The translations under genes and the position numbers were made by a program. Positions 52,290 through 60,440 of a stretch of 64,000 nt of DNA are shown here, piece by piece. Source of the DNA: JADFRG01 sp036986135 (GTDB lineage Bacteria; Chloroflexota; Anaerolineae; Anaerolineales; E44-bin32); assembly GCA_036986135.1 (NCBI GenBank), contig BTQZ01000001.1:1-64000 (forward strand), read 5' to 3'. The notes beneath the pieces were generated by a model that was given only the letters and a program-made list of their open reading frames with translations, had not been told where the DNA came from and did not search any database. The stretch's first letter is position 1. Each line of letters opens with the position of its first letter.

Positions 52290-53153
52290 TCAGGCTGCGG
52301 CGTTGACCGACCAGTCGTAGGGAAGGTAGCGGATTCGGGCGCCATCGATATCTTCCGGTATGTCCAGGTACTCGTCCACTAGCCGCAGTGCGCCTGCCCT
52401 CCCGCCAAAATCCCCGGAATACCATTTGAAGATGCGAGATAGAGACAGGGTCCGTGCCCCTGGATCAAATTGGGCTCCGATTCCGTTGATGAAGGCGGCC
52501 GCGGCTTGATCAAGCTGTTTGTCCAGCTGTTTGCCATCGTAGGCTGAAATTGGCGGGCACGAGCGGGCCCCGCACACCAGCGCGAAGTGAATGCGAGGGT
52601 CGGGATCCTCAATACTCATCATCAGACGCGGATCGTCCCTGGCAAATGGAAGGAAGGGGAAATAGGGATGCCGCCGGTTGCCACGCAGCACACCGTGCTC
52701 TATATCATCCGCGGAGAATCTCATTCCGCCCACGTTGTAGGCGACCCTGCGGAAGAATCCAATGTCACGCAGCATTGAGCCGCTGACGTTGTAGTGGATG
52801 ACCCCATGCAAGATCAGTGCGTTGTACAGATTGATCCAGAAGGCGATCTGCTGGGCTCTATCCCCCAGGTCTTCCTTAGTGCAAGAGGGAAGGGCTCGCG
52901 TAAAGGTTCTGAACCGTACGTAGGATTCGCTTTCCACCAGCCTGCTGTAGTCCACCTCGCCGGTGTCAGGAGAAATGGCCTGGCTGCGCATATCGTTGGC
53001 GATCTCTCTCAGGTTGCGCGCCGGATTCTCGAGGCCGCCCTGAGGGGGCTCAGGATTAAGCAGATCACGCGGGCCGATGCCGAGCACTCGATTGGCGATA
53101 TGATTCGCCGCCCGAACTGTGAGGGCCCCTAGATTACAGTTGCGAGATTCCAC
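52290..53153 (-). CDS. DUF547 protein
   Basis: This 287-residue protein has the DUF547 pattern: AFWINLYNALILHGVI near 108, IEHGVLRGN near 150, HFALVCGARSCPPIS near 188 with two Cys, and LPYDWSVN at the end. The domain has a papain-like or thioredoxin-linked Cys-His arrangement in some descriptions, but no firm activity is known to me. It is convergent with the alcohol dehydrogenase gene. No signal peptide is seen. Confidence 0.85.
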   Translation of the reverse strand: MESRNCNLGALTVRAANHIANRVLGIGPRDLLNPEPPQGGLENPARNLREIANDMRSQAISPDTGEVDYSRLVESESYVRFRTFTRALPSCTKEDLGDRAQQIAFWINLYNALILHGVIHYNVSGSMLRDIGFFRRVAYNVGGMRFSADDIEHGVLRGNRRHPYFPFLPFARDDPRLMMSIEDPDPRIHFALVCGARSCPPISAYDGKQLDKQLDQAAAAFINGIGAQFDPGARTLSLSRIFKWYSGDFGGRAGALRLVDEYLDIPEDIDGARIRYLPYDWSVNAAA

Positions 53154-53252
53154 TCGATGATTCTACGCGGCCCGGCTTACGCCACGGGTACGAAACCTTA
53201 CAGATGAGCGCTTGTGGTAAGATAGCGCGCACCTCCAAAATTCGAGGCTTAA

Positions 53253-53636
53253 TTGGCGGAACCCGACAAAATCACCATCATCGAAGGCCCCCCGCCGACG
53301 TTTGAGCTGGACACAGACTCGTGGCTGCCGGGCCTCGTCGAAGGTCCAGTCCCCTCGCAGGTGGCGATGTGTCGCCTACGAAGCCAAAATGCCCCAGAGC
53401 TTGTTGAGCGCTGCTATAGGGCCTGGCGAGATCACCAGCCCATGACCCTCGAATACCGCTCGGAAGAAGGCCTCACGGACCAAGCGCAGATCATTGCCGC
53501 CCGGTGGGGAGAGGTGGACGAGAACCAGATGTTGCTGCTTTGGGTTCGCCTGGTTCAAGATCCCTTCCAGGTACGCATTGACTTCGACGATGGTCCGGAT
53601 GACTATCCGGACGACGGCTTCGACCCCCTTTCCTAG
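53253..53636 (+). CDS. Hypothetical acidic protein
   Basis: This 127-residue protein starts at TTG, with no strong ribosome-binding site. It is acidic, with a tail rich in Asp and Pro (DDGPDDYPDDGFDPLS). It is not recognised. It lies 7 bases before an enoyl-CoA hydratase gene and is likely co-transcribed. Confidence 0.6.
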   Translation: MAEPDKITIIEGPPPTFELDTDSWLPGLVEGPVPSQVAMCRLRSQNAPELVERCYRAWRDHQPMTLEYRSEEGLTDQAQIIAARWGEVDENQMLLLWVRLVQDPFQVRIDFDDGPDDYPDDGFDPLS

Positions 53637-53643
53637 CCCATAA

Positions 53644-54423
53644 ATGGGCGATTTCCAGTTCATCACCCTCGATCAGTCAGGCGGTGTGCTAACCGCAGCG
53701 CTGAACCGTCCCAAGGCGAATGCCTTTGATGAAACCATGATTGAAGAGTGGCTTTCGGTCCTGAAAACTGCGGAGCGGGACGACTCGGTGCGCTGCCTGG
53801 TCCTGACCGGGACCGGACGCATCTTCAGCGCGGGCCAAGACGTGACCGCCTTCAATCAGGAAGAAGTCTCCTTCCGCGAGCATCTCTACCGCACCTACAA
53901 TCGGGTCATCACGAAGATGCGCGGTCTGGAAAAACCTATCGTGGGCGCTATCAACGGCCCCGCGGTTGGAGCCGGGCTTGGCGTGGCGCTGGCCACCGAC
54001 CTGCGGGTGGCCGCCGAGAGCGCCAGCTTCATCTACGGATTTGTGGGGATCGGCCTTAGCGCCGATTCCGGAACTTCGCTTGCAATGCCGCAACTGATCG
54101 GTCTGGCGCGCTCGGTCGAGATGGCCTTTACAAATCGGGCCGTAACTGCGGAGGAGGCGCTGGATTGGGGCCTGGTCAACCAGGTCGTGCCGGACGACAA
54201 GCTTGGCGAAGCGGTCGGTGAATTGGCGACCAAGCTGGCCAAGGGGCCGACGCGAGCCTACGGGCTCAGCAAACGCGCCATCAACCGCGCCAACATGGCA
54301 CTTCTCAGAGAGACCCTCGAGTACGAAGCTGAACTGCAAGAGATTGCGGGGAGGACCGAAGACCACGCCGAGGGTGTGGCGGCGTTCCTGGAAAAGCGCG
54401 AGCCTAAGTTTCAAGGGAAGTAA
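53644..54423 (+). CDS. Enoyl-CoA hydratase/isomerase family protein
   Basis: This 259-residue crotonase-fold protein has IFSAGQDVTAF near 63 and AINGPAVGAGLGVALATDLRVA near 100. The first catalytic Glu position is Ala/Gly-like and the second region reads GLSADSGTSLAMPQLIG, with Asp in place of Glu as in isomerase members (PaaG type). Delta-isomerase activity is therefore more likely than hydration. It differs from the copy at 50203. Confidence 0.9.
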   Translation: MGDFQFITLDQSGGVLTAALNRPKANAFDETMIEEWLSVLKTAERDDSVRCLVLTGTGRIFSAGQDVTAFNQEEVSFREHLYRTYNRVITKMRGLEKPIVGAINGPAVGAGLGVALATDLRVAAESASFIYGFVGIGLSADSGTSLAMPQLIGLARSVEMAFTNRAVTAEEALDWGLVNQVVPDDKLGEAVGELATKLAKGPTRAYGLSKRAINRANMALLRETLEYEAELQEIAGRTEDHAEGVAAFLEKREPKFQGK

Positions 54424-54532
54424 CTTAGTCGAGTTCCCTGCCCCGGCAATTCAACATCGCGTAACGAGCTTCGCGCAATTCCAGCGGTAACCGCATTCCG
54501 TTAACTCATTCTTCTGCCGCAGGAGACCAGCT

Positions 54533-56293
54533 ATGTTTCGGGCAACAGAAACGCAAGCTAGGAAAACTACCGGGACGATTAAGTTCCCCGAGTTCGAAGG
54601 GGGATTCCGGAAAACCTCTCAGGCCGCGATGGACGATGCCCTGAACGAGCTGTCGGCGCACAAAGATGAATGGGTATCCCTTGAGATCGAGGAACGCATC
54701 CAGATCCTGGACGAAATGATGGAGGCCATGAAGGAGGTCTCCGAAGAGTGGGTTGCGGTCAGCCTCGAGATGAAGAATGAAGAGCGTGGCAGCTTCGGGG
54801 AAGGCGAAGAATGGGCCTCGATCTGGCCCATCTTTCGTTTGCTGCGCATTATGCGACAGTCACTGGAGGACATTCGTGTGAGTGGCCGGCCGCGCATTCC
54901 TGGGCCGATCCGTGAGCGCTCGGACGGACAGGTTGTGGCGCAGGTATTTCCTCAGACGCAACTTGAGCGGCTCCTTTATCTTGGGACAAAAGGTGAGGTG
55001 TGGATGCAGCCGGAAGTGACACGCCAGGCCATGATTGAGGAGCAGGCATTGCCCTACAGAGACCCACCCTCAGCTGGGAAGGTGGCGCTGGTTCTCGGCG
55101 CCGGGAACATCCCATACTTGCCCCTTGGCCAATCGCTGTACAAGCTCTTAGTGCCGCTGCAGGTCGTGATCCTGAAGCTCAACCCCGTTAACGCCTATAT
55201 CGGTCCGATCATGGAGAAGGTGCTCCGCCCGCTCATTGACCGCGGATACATGCGGATGGTGTATGGCGGAGTAAGCGAAGGTTCCTACCTGGCCGATCAC
55301 CCGCTAGTGGACGAGATCCATCTGACCGGCTCAGACAAGACCTTTGATGCAATCGTGTTCGGAGTGGGCAAGGAGCGGCACGAGAGGAAGGCGCGTCGGG
55401 ATCCAAGACTGACGAAGCGGATCGAAGCGGAGCTCGGCAACGTGAGTCCGGTGATCGTTGTGCCCGGACCCTGGAGCGAAAGCGACCTTAAATACCAGGC
55501 GACGCAACTAGCGACCTGGCTGATCTTCAATTCAGGCTATTATTGCCTGACGCCGCGCGTGCTCATACAACACAAAGGGTGGATCCACAGGCAGAACTTG
55601 ATTGCCAAACTAGGTGATGTCTTCTCAAGCGTGGAAACTCGTAGGGCCTGGTATCCCGGCTCGGCTGGAATTCACGAGTCCTTCATGGCCGAGCATCCGG
55701 AGGCGCTGCGCTTCGGTCAGGTAGAAGAGGGCCACTTGCCCTGGACACTGATCGCGGATGTTGATTCGACTCGGGAGGACGAAATCGCATTCACTACCGA
55801 AGGCTTCTGCTCACTTATGGCAGAGACTGCCTTGGAGGCGGATAGCGTCGCCGAGTATCTCGAACGGGCGGTTGCCTTTGCCAACGATCGTCTCTGGGGA
55901 ACGTTAAGCGCCACGATTCTGGTTCACCCGAAGTCGCTCCGGGATCCAGAGATTGCGGCTGCGCTCGAGAGAGCCATCGCCGACCTGCGCTACGGAACGG
56001 TCTATGTCAACGACTTCACGGGCTTTGGCATATGCTGGGTTGTCACCCCCTGGGGCGGCTACCCTAATGACGACATTTATGATGTGCAGTCCGGAATCGG
56101 AGTGATCTGTAACGCCCTCATGTTCGAACGCACCCAAAAGGCCGTCATCCGGGCGCCATTCAAGAAGTTCCCCAATCCCTTCCAGGTGACGAAGAAGCGC
56201 ATGCCTGCATTCACAAGGCGGCTGGCCTACTTCGATGCCGAACCCGAGGTAGGCAAGCTTCTTGGAGTATTCTGGAGCGCGCTGACAGCCTAA
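54533..56293 (+). CDS. Aldehyde-dehydrogenase-superfamily protein
   Basis: This 586-residue protein, longer than usual ALDH, has an extra N-terminal helical part of about 130 residues. ALDH signs include ALVLGAGNIPYLPLGQSLYKLLVPLQVVILKLNP, IHLTGSDKTFDAIVFG, the catalytic Glu region in ELGNVSPVIVVPG near 302, and a Cys in NSGYYCLTPRVL near 338 at the nucleophile position. The GQ-C pattern is altered to GYYC. It probably oxidises an aldehyde or acyl substrate, but the family is divergent. It stands after the enoyl-CoA hydratase by 110 bases. Confidence 0.8.
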   Translation: MFRATETQARKTTGTIKFPEFEGGFRKTSQAAMDDALNELSAHKDEWVSLEIEERIQILDEMMEAMKEVSEEWVAVSLEMKNEERGSFGEGEEWASIWPIFRLLRIMRQSLEDIRVSGRPRIPGPIRERSDGQVVAQVFPQTQLERLLYLGTKGEVWMQPEVTRQAMIEEQALPYRDPPSAGKVALVLGAGNIPYLPLGQSLYKLLVPLQVVILKLNPVNAYIGPIMEKVLRPLIDRGYMRMVYGGVSEGSYLADHPLVDEIHLTGSDKTFDAIVFGVGKERHERKARRDPRLTKRIEAELGNVSPVIVVPGPWSESDLKYQATQLATWLIFNSGYYCLTPRVLIQHKGWIHRQNLIAKLGDVFSSVETRRAWYPGSAGIHESFMAEHPEALRFGQVEEGHLPWTLIADVDSTREDEIAFTTEGFCSLMAETALEADSVAEYLERAVAFANDRLWGTLSATILVHPKSLRDPEIAAALERAIADLRYGTVYVNDFTGFGICWVVTPWGGYPNDDIYDVQSGIGVICNALMFERTQKAVIRAPFKKFPNPFQVTKKRMPAFTRRLAYFDAEPEVGKLLGVFWSALTA

Positions 56294-56318
56294 CCATTGC
56301 AGTCCATCGTCTCCGGAC

Positions 56319-58091
56319 TCAGCCAGATCCGAGGCGCGCCCGCTCCAACTCCACGATGTCTTCATCTAGCTTCTTGTAGAGTGGCTTCGGCTTGGCCAAC
56401 GATTGGCCAGGAGGCAGTTCGCTCGGCGCCCAGCGGCCAATGGCACTTGCTTCATCGTAGATCAGTGCGGAGTGCGCGCGGGTCTCCTCCTGATAGGTTT
56501 CTATTCGTTGCTCCCCAAACAGCTGGCCCTCATTGCCGAGCGCGGTGTGCAGTCTCTCGGAGCTGAAGGGCAAGAAGGGCGCAAACAGCACCTTCAACGA
56601 GTCGACCGCTCTAAGCGCGGTATAGACGGTCCTGGCAGCCCTCGGCTTGTCTTCATCGATCACACCAAACCAAGCGGCCCGATCCAGGTAGCCGTTGACT
56701 TCGCGGGCCAACCGCATCGCTTCCTGTAGCGCAGCCCGAATTCGCACTGCCTCCAGGTGTGCGCCCACGGTCTCAAAGCCGCCCTCAACCCGTTTCAATA
56801 TCTCCTGATCCTGGGCGCCCAGCTCTCCCGGCTCGGGCACCCTCCCGTCCCAATGTCTGTATGCAAATGAGATCACCCGGTTGGCCAGATTTCCCCACGT
56901 CGCAACGAGTTCATCGTTGTTACGACTGAGAAAATCCGCCCAAGAAAAGGCGCTATCCCGCGTCTCCGGCATCACTGAGGCTACGTAATATCGGATCGAG
57001 TCCGGGTCGTATCGCTCGAGAATATCCGGCAGCCAGATAGCCCAATTTCGGCTGGTGCTCATCTGAGCCCCCTCGATGTTCATAAACTCGTTGGCGGGAA
57101 CATCGTAGGGCAGATTGAGATGCAGGTTCTCATCCTGCTCATAGATGCGATCCACGCCCATTAGTTCCGCCTGCCAGATCAATGTGTGGAAGGGAATGTT
57201 GTCTTTGCCGATGAAGTTGTAGATCTTGGCCGCGGGGTCGTACCACCAAGCCTTCCAAGCTTCAGGCTCGTCGATGTTGTTGGCCCACTCCACGGAGGCT
57301 GTGAAGTATCCCATCACCGCCTCGAACCACACGTAGAGGCGCTTGTCATCCCACTCCGGCAGCGGAACTGGGATGCCCCACTTGATATCGCGCGTGACGG
57401 AGCGCCCAAGCAGCCCGCCCTCAACATAGTTGCGGGCAAACTTGTAGACATTAGGCCGCCAATGATCGGCATGCTGATCCAGATACTCGAACAGACGATC
57501 TGTAAATGCAGGCAGGTCCAGGAAGAAATGCTCGGTCTCACGCGTTACCGGTGTGCTGCCATCGATCTTGCTGCGCGGATCGATCAGGTCTAGAGCGTCC
57601 AGCAGGTTGCCGCAGTTGTCACATTGATCGCCGCGCGCCTCGCTATATCCACAGATCGGACAGGTGCCCTCGACGTATCGATCGGGCAGAAATCGTCCCT
57701 CGGATTCGGAGTACAGTTGCTTTTGTTTCTCCAAATAAAGGTATTCCTGCTCGCGCAGTCGCAGGAAGAAATCCTGTGCGATCCGATAGTGGTTTTCGGT
57801 GTCGGTATGCGTGAACAAGTCGTAGCTGATGCCGATCGCTTTCTGTGTCTCCAAGAACCGCCCATGGAAATGCTCAAACAGCTCCCTCGGGGATTGGTTC
57901 TTCTTATCCGCCTCGACCGTAATGGGGGTGCCATGCGAGTCCGAGCCCGACACCATCAGCACTTGGTTTCCCTTGAGACGGTGATAGCGCGCGAAGATGT
58001 CGGCCGGTAGATAGGCGCCGGCCAGGTGTCCGACATGCAAGTCGCCGTTGGCGTAGGGCCAGCCCACACTGACATGGATCTTATCGCTCAT
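56319..58091 (-). CDS. metG: Methionyl-tRNA synthetase
   Basis: This 590-residue class I synthetase has the HIGH-type motif HVGH (19-22), zinc-binding CPICGYSEARGDQCDNCG near 142-160, and the KMSKS-type loop as QMSTSR near 335. The C-terminal anticodon-binding domain is complete. The end contains an ILVI-free helical tail and no EMAP domain. The ATG follows a leader with a terminator and a Met-rich reading frame. Confidence 0.96.
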   Translation of the reverse strand: MSDKIHVSVGWPYANGDLHVGHLAGAYLPADIFARYHRLKGNQVLMVSGSDSHGTPITVEADKKNQSPRELFEHFHGRFLETQKAIGISYDLFTHTDTENHYRIAQDFFLRLREQEYLYLEKQKQLYSESEGRFLPDRYVEGTCPICGYSEARGDQCDNCGNLLDALDLIDPRSKIDGSTPVTRETEHFFLDLPAFTDRLFEYLDQHADHWRPNVYKFARNYVEGGLLGRSVTRDIKWGIPVPLPEWDDKRLYVWFEAVMGYFTASVEWANNIDEPEAWKAWWYDPAAKIYNFIGKDNIPFHTLIWQAELMGVDRIYEQDENLHLNLPYDVPANEFMNIEGAQMSTSRNWAIWLPDILERYDPDSIRYYVASVMPETRDSAFSWADFLSRNNDELVATWGNLANRVISFAYRHWDGRVPEPGELGAQDQEILKRVEGGFETVGAHLEAVRIRAALQEAMRLAREVNGYLDRAAWFGVIDEDKPRAARTVYTALRAVDSLKVLFAPFLPFSSERLHTALGNEGQLFGEQRIETYQEETRAHSALIYDEASAIGRWAPSELPPGQSLAKPKPLYKKLDEDIVELERARLGSG

Positions 58092-58111
58092 GTGTCGCTC
58101 GCTTTCCTAAA

Positions 58112-58228
58112 CAAAAATCGCCAGCGCGAGGCTGGCGATGCTTCCGGTCGGATCTGCGCTGGTTAGGCGCGCCCCTCCCAGGCCGATGGCGCTCGCTCCA
58201 TCGGCGGCGAGATCCCGCACATGGCCAT
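58112..58228 (-). promoter_or_regulatory. metG leader with Met-containing reading frame and terminator
   Basis: On the minus strand an intrinsic terminator (ATCGCCAGC, loop CTCGC, GCTGGCGAT, then TTTTTG; 58112-58139) lies 20 bases before metG. Upstream, a 21-codon frame at 58228-58163 reads MAMCGISPPMERAPSAWEGRA, with three Met codons. A 7-bp hairpin (CCGATGG/CCATCGG) lies within it. It has the layout of an attenuator that senses Met-tRNA, but I see no strong ribosome-binding site, and no T-box. Confidence 0.5.
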
Positions 58229-58323
58229 CCCTGCGAGTCCTAGCATCGCGCTTATTGTAACGTCTGATCCAAAGGGGTCAAGCACAGACAACGGGGTAGC
58301 TAGATGCTCAGCTTATGTGCCAA

Positions 58324-58445
58324 TCAATCGGGAACGCAGAAACAGGTGACGCCAATGGCGGGGTTCTTGTGCTGCGGGCGCTTGTAGGCATAGATGGTTC
58401 GACTGCGGTGGCTGTACTCATCCAGCACCTGATAGCCGCCCAGTG
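58324..58445 (-). pseudogene. C-terminal fragment of an unknown protein
   Basis: About 37 codons read an apparently genuine C-terminus (GYQVLDEYSHRS, then YAYKRPQHKNPAIGVTCFCV) to a TGA at 58324. No start with ribosome-binding site is present, and a stop lies just upstream. I do not recognise the family. It may be a gene remnant or a very short gene with a non-canonical start. Confidence 0.3.
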
Positions 58446-58516
58446 GTCAGGTTCGGAGGGTCTTGACCACGCTTGAGAACCCTCCAGTAGATTCGACAGT
58501 ATATTATTGAGTCCCG

Positions 58517-59863
58517 ATGAGACGTGTTCCCCAGATCACCCCAGAGCAAGCCGCACACATGGTGCCCGAGGGCGCCACACTGATGGCGGGCGGGTTCGGA
58601 ATGACGGGCAATCCGATACACCTGCTACACGCCTTAGCCGAGACTGATACGAAGAATCTAACGTATGTCGGCAATAACGTCGGAGAACCGGGCCTCGGAG
58701 GCGGGCGGTTGCTGCTGGGCGGGCAGATCAAGAAGGCTATCGGATCGTTCTTTACTTCCAATCCGGAAGCGGTGCAGGCCGCGCAGGAAGGGCGCATTGA
58801 GGTGAAGCTGATACCGCAGGGATCATTGGTCGAAGCGATCCGCGCGGGTGGGGCGGGGATCGGCGGCTTCTATACAAGAACGGCCGCAGGAACTGTATTG
58901 GGACAAGGAGCCGAAACGAAGGTCATCAACGGCCAGACCTATGTTTTGGTCCCCGCGCTGCGGGCCGACGTGGCCCTCATTCATGCGTGGAAGGCAGACA
59001 CAGCCGGGAATCTCGCGTACCGGATGACGGAGCGCAATTTCAACAAGGCCATGGCCACCGCTGCCGATCTGGTGATCGCGGAAGCTGAGCACATCGTGCC
59101 GGTCGGTGAGCTCGATCCGGAACATATACACACGCCCGGAAACTACGTGGACTACCTGGTCAAGGTCAGCACCTCTCCGGACGACCTGGGTTCCTCCGCC
59201 TCTGTCCTTGCCGGAGAGTTGAAGGTCAGCGAGCTGAGGATGCGAATCGCCAAGCGAGCGTTACGGGAATTAAAACCGGGTGATGTCGTCAACCTGGGAA
59301 TAGGCATTCCCACGCTGATCGCCAACCTCATCACCCCCAATCATGACGTGACCCTGCATAGCGAAAACGGGATGCTCGGTGTTGGACCTTCACCGGAAGA
59401 AGGCGGCGCCATGGAGTATCCGGTCAACGCCGGCAAGATTCCGGTCACCGCGCTTCCGGGAAGCAGTTACTTTGACAGTTCCGACTCGTTTGCCTTGATT
59501 CGCGGCGGACATGTCGATGTGGCCATTATGGGAGGTCTACAGGTCGATGAGAAGGCCAACCTGGCGAACTGGGCCGCGCCGGGCAGGCCGCTGCTCGGCG
59601 TAGGAGGCGCGATGGATTTGGCTCAAGGCGCGAAGCGCTTGATCGTTACTATGACTCATCGCAAGAAAGACGGATCGCCCAAGATCGTACCGGAATGTGA
59701 TTTGCCGCTCACCGCCCTGGGGGCAGTCAACACCGTGATCACTGAACTAGCCGTTTTCGAATTTGTCGGCCAAGAACTGAATCTGCTCGAGATCATGCCC
59801 AACTCATCCCTCGAAGAGATCCGGGCCGTCACAAGCGCAAGTTTCAAAACCGCCTTGCAGTAG
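58517..59863 (+). CDS. Fused 3-oxoacid (SCOT-type) CoA-transferase
   Basis: This 448-residue protein joins the A subunit (about 1-230; GATLMAGGFGMTGNP, RVGGAG-like GGAGIGGFYTRTAAGT, then RALRADVALIHAWKAD) and the B subunit (about 235-448; MRIAKRALRELKPGDVVNLGIGIPTL and the catalytic Glu in LHSENGMLGVGP near 286). It moves CoA from succinyl-CoA or another donor to a 3-oxo acid. Fusion of the two subunits is usual in mitochondria and found in some bacteria. A missing start methionine does not arise; ATG 58517 is good. Confidence 0.93.
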   Translation: MRRVPQITPEQAAHMVPEGATLMAGGFGMTGNPIHLLHALAETDTKNLTYVGNNVGEPGLGGGRLLLGGQIKKAIGSFFTSNPEAVQAAQEGRIEVKLIPQGSLVEAIRAGGAGIGGFYTRTAAGTVLGQGAETKVINGQTYVLVPALRADVALIHAWKADTAGNLAYRMTERNFNKAMATAADLVIAEAEHIVPVGELDPEHIHTPGNYVDYLVKVSTSPDDLGSSASVLAGELKVSELRMRIAKRALRELKPGDVVNLGIGIPTLIANLITPNHDVTLHSENGMLGVGPSPEEGGAMEYPVNAGKIPVTALPGSSYFDSSDSFALIRGGHVDVAIMGGLQVDEKANLANWAAPGRPLLGVGGAMDLAQGAKRLIVTMTHRKKDGSPKIVPECDLPLTALGAVNTVITELAVFEFVGQELNLLEIMPNSSLEEIRAVTSASFKTALQ

Positions 59864-59967
59864 CAGCGGTCTGTCAAATCGCTACATAACGATCGCTAAT
59901 GACTTCGCGGGGCCCCTATTACTTCCGAACAGCCGAGTGTACGCGGTTGATCGGTTGGCTATCCTGA

Positions 59968-60309
59968 CTAGATCGACTCAGCGAACCGATCGGCGCGGGC
60001 GGCGAAGACGAAGTCGGCCTCGGAGAGGCCATCGATGCTGTGAGTCGAGATCGTGATGCTGGCCTTCCCCCAGCCCAGGCAGAGGTCAGGATGGTGGTCG
60101 ACCGCCTCCGCCAGCTCTCCCACCTTGTTCACGAAGTCAAGGGCAGACTGGAAGTCTTTGAACTTGTACTGCTTCTCTAAATGCCGTCCGTCGATAACTT
60201 CCCAGTCGTTGCCGAGCTTCTCATGGTAACGCTGCAGCTCGGCCCCCTCGAGGGGCGAGATGCCTCCCCCGCGAGGGGGATTAAGATCGCGATCCGCTAG
60301 GTCACTCAT
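59968..60309 (-). CDS. Pterin-4a-carbinolamine dehydratase
   Basis: This 113-residue protein has the PCD pattern: KFKDFQSALDFVNKVGELAEAVDHHPDLCLGWGKASITISTH, with the HHPD stretch and Trp. It dehydrates 4a-hydroxytetrahydrobiopterin and occurs with aromatic amino acid hydroxylases or as a molybdopterin-related factor. No hydroxylase gene is adjacent. It is convergent with the CoA-transferase gene. Confidence 0.92.
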   Translation of the reverse strand: MSDLADRDLNPPRGGGISPLEGAELQRYHEKLGNDWEVIDGRHLEKQYKFKDFQSALDFVNKVGELAEAVDHHPDLCLGWGKASITISTHSIDGLSEADFVFAARADRFAESI

Positions 60310-60344
60310 TCTGGAACCCTCACCCCGAATCTGGAATTGACATG

Positions 60345-60440
60345 CTAACTATCCTGCATGATCTGAAGGGAGTTCTCATCCGGATCCTTTAAGGAGCCGA
60401 AGATAGGCTCATTCTCGAAGTTGAACTCGCAGACGCCTCT
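60345..60440 (-). pseudogene. C-terminal remnant of a VOC (glyoxalase/dioxygenase) protein
   Basis: Directly after the MTHFR stop on the minus strand, about 28 codons read EFNFENEPIFGSLKDPDENSL-like sequence and stop at 60345. The KDPDxNSLQIM pattern is the usual end of VOC proteins, with a metal-binding Glu removed with the rest. No start is possible because the MTHFR gene occupies the upstream side. It is a truncated relic. Confidence 0.6.

Noticed and set aside
58112..58260. T-box or SAM riboswitch before metG
   Set aside because: No GGTGGTACCGCG antiterminator box and no S-box core were found.
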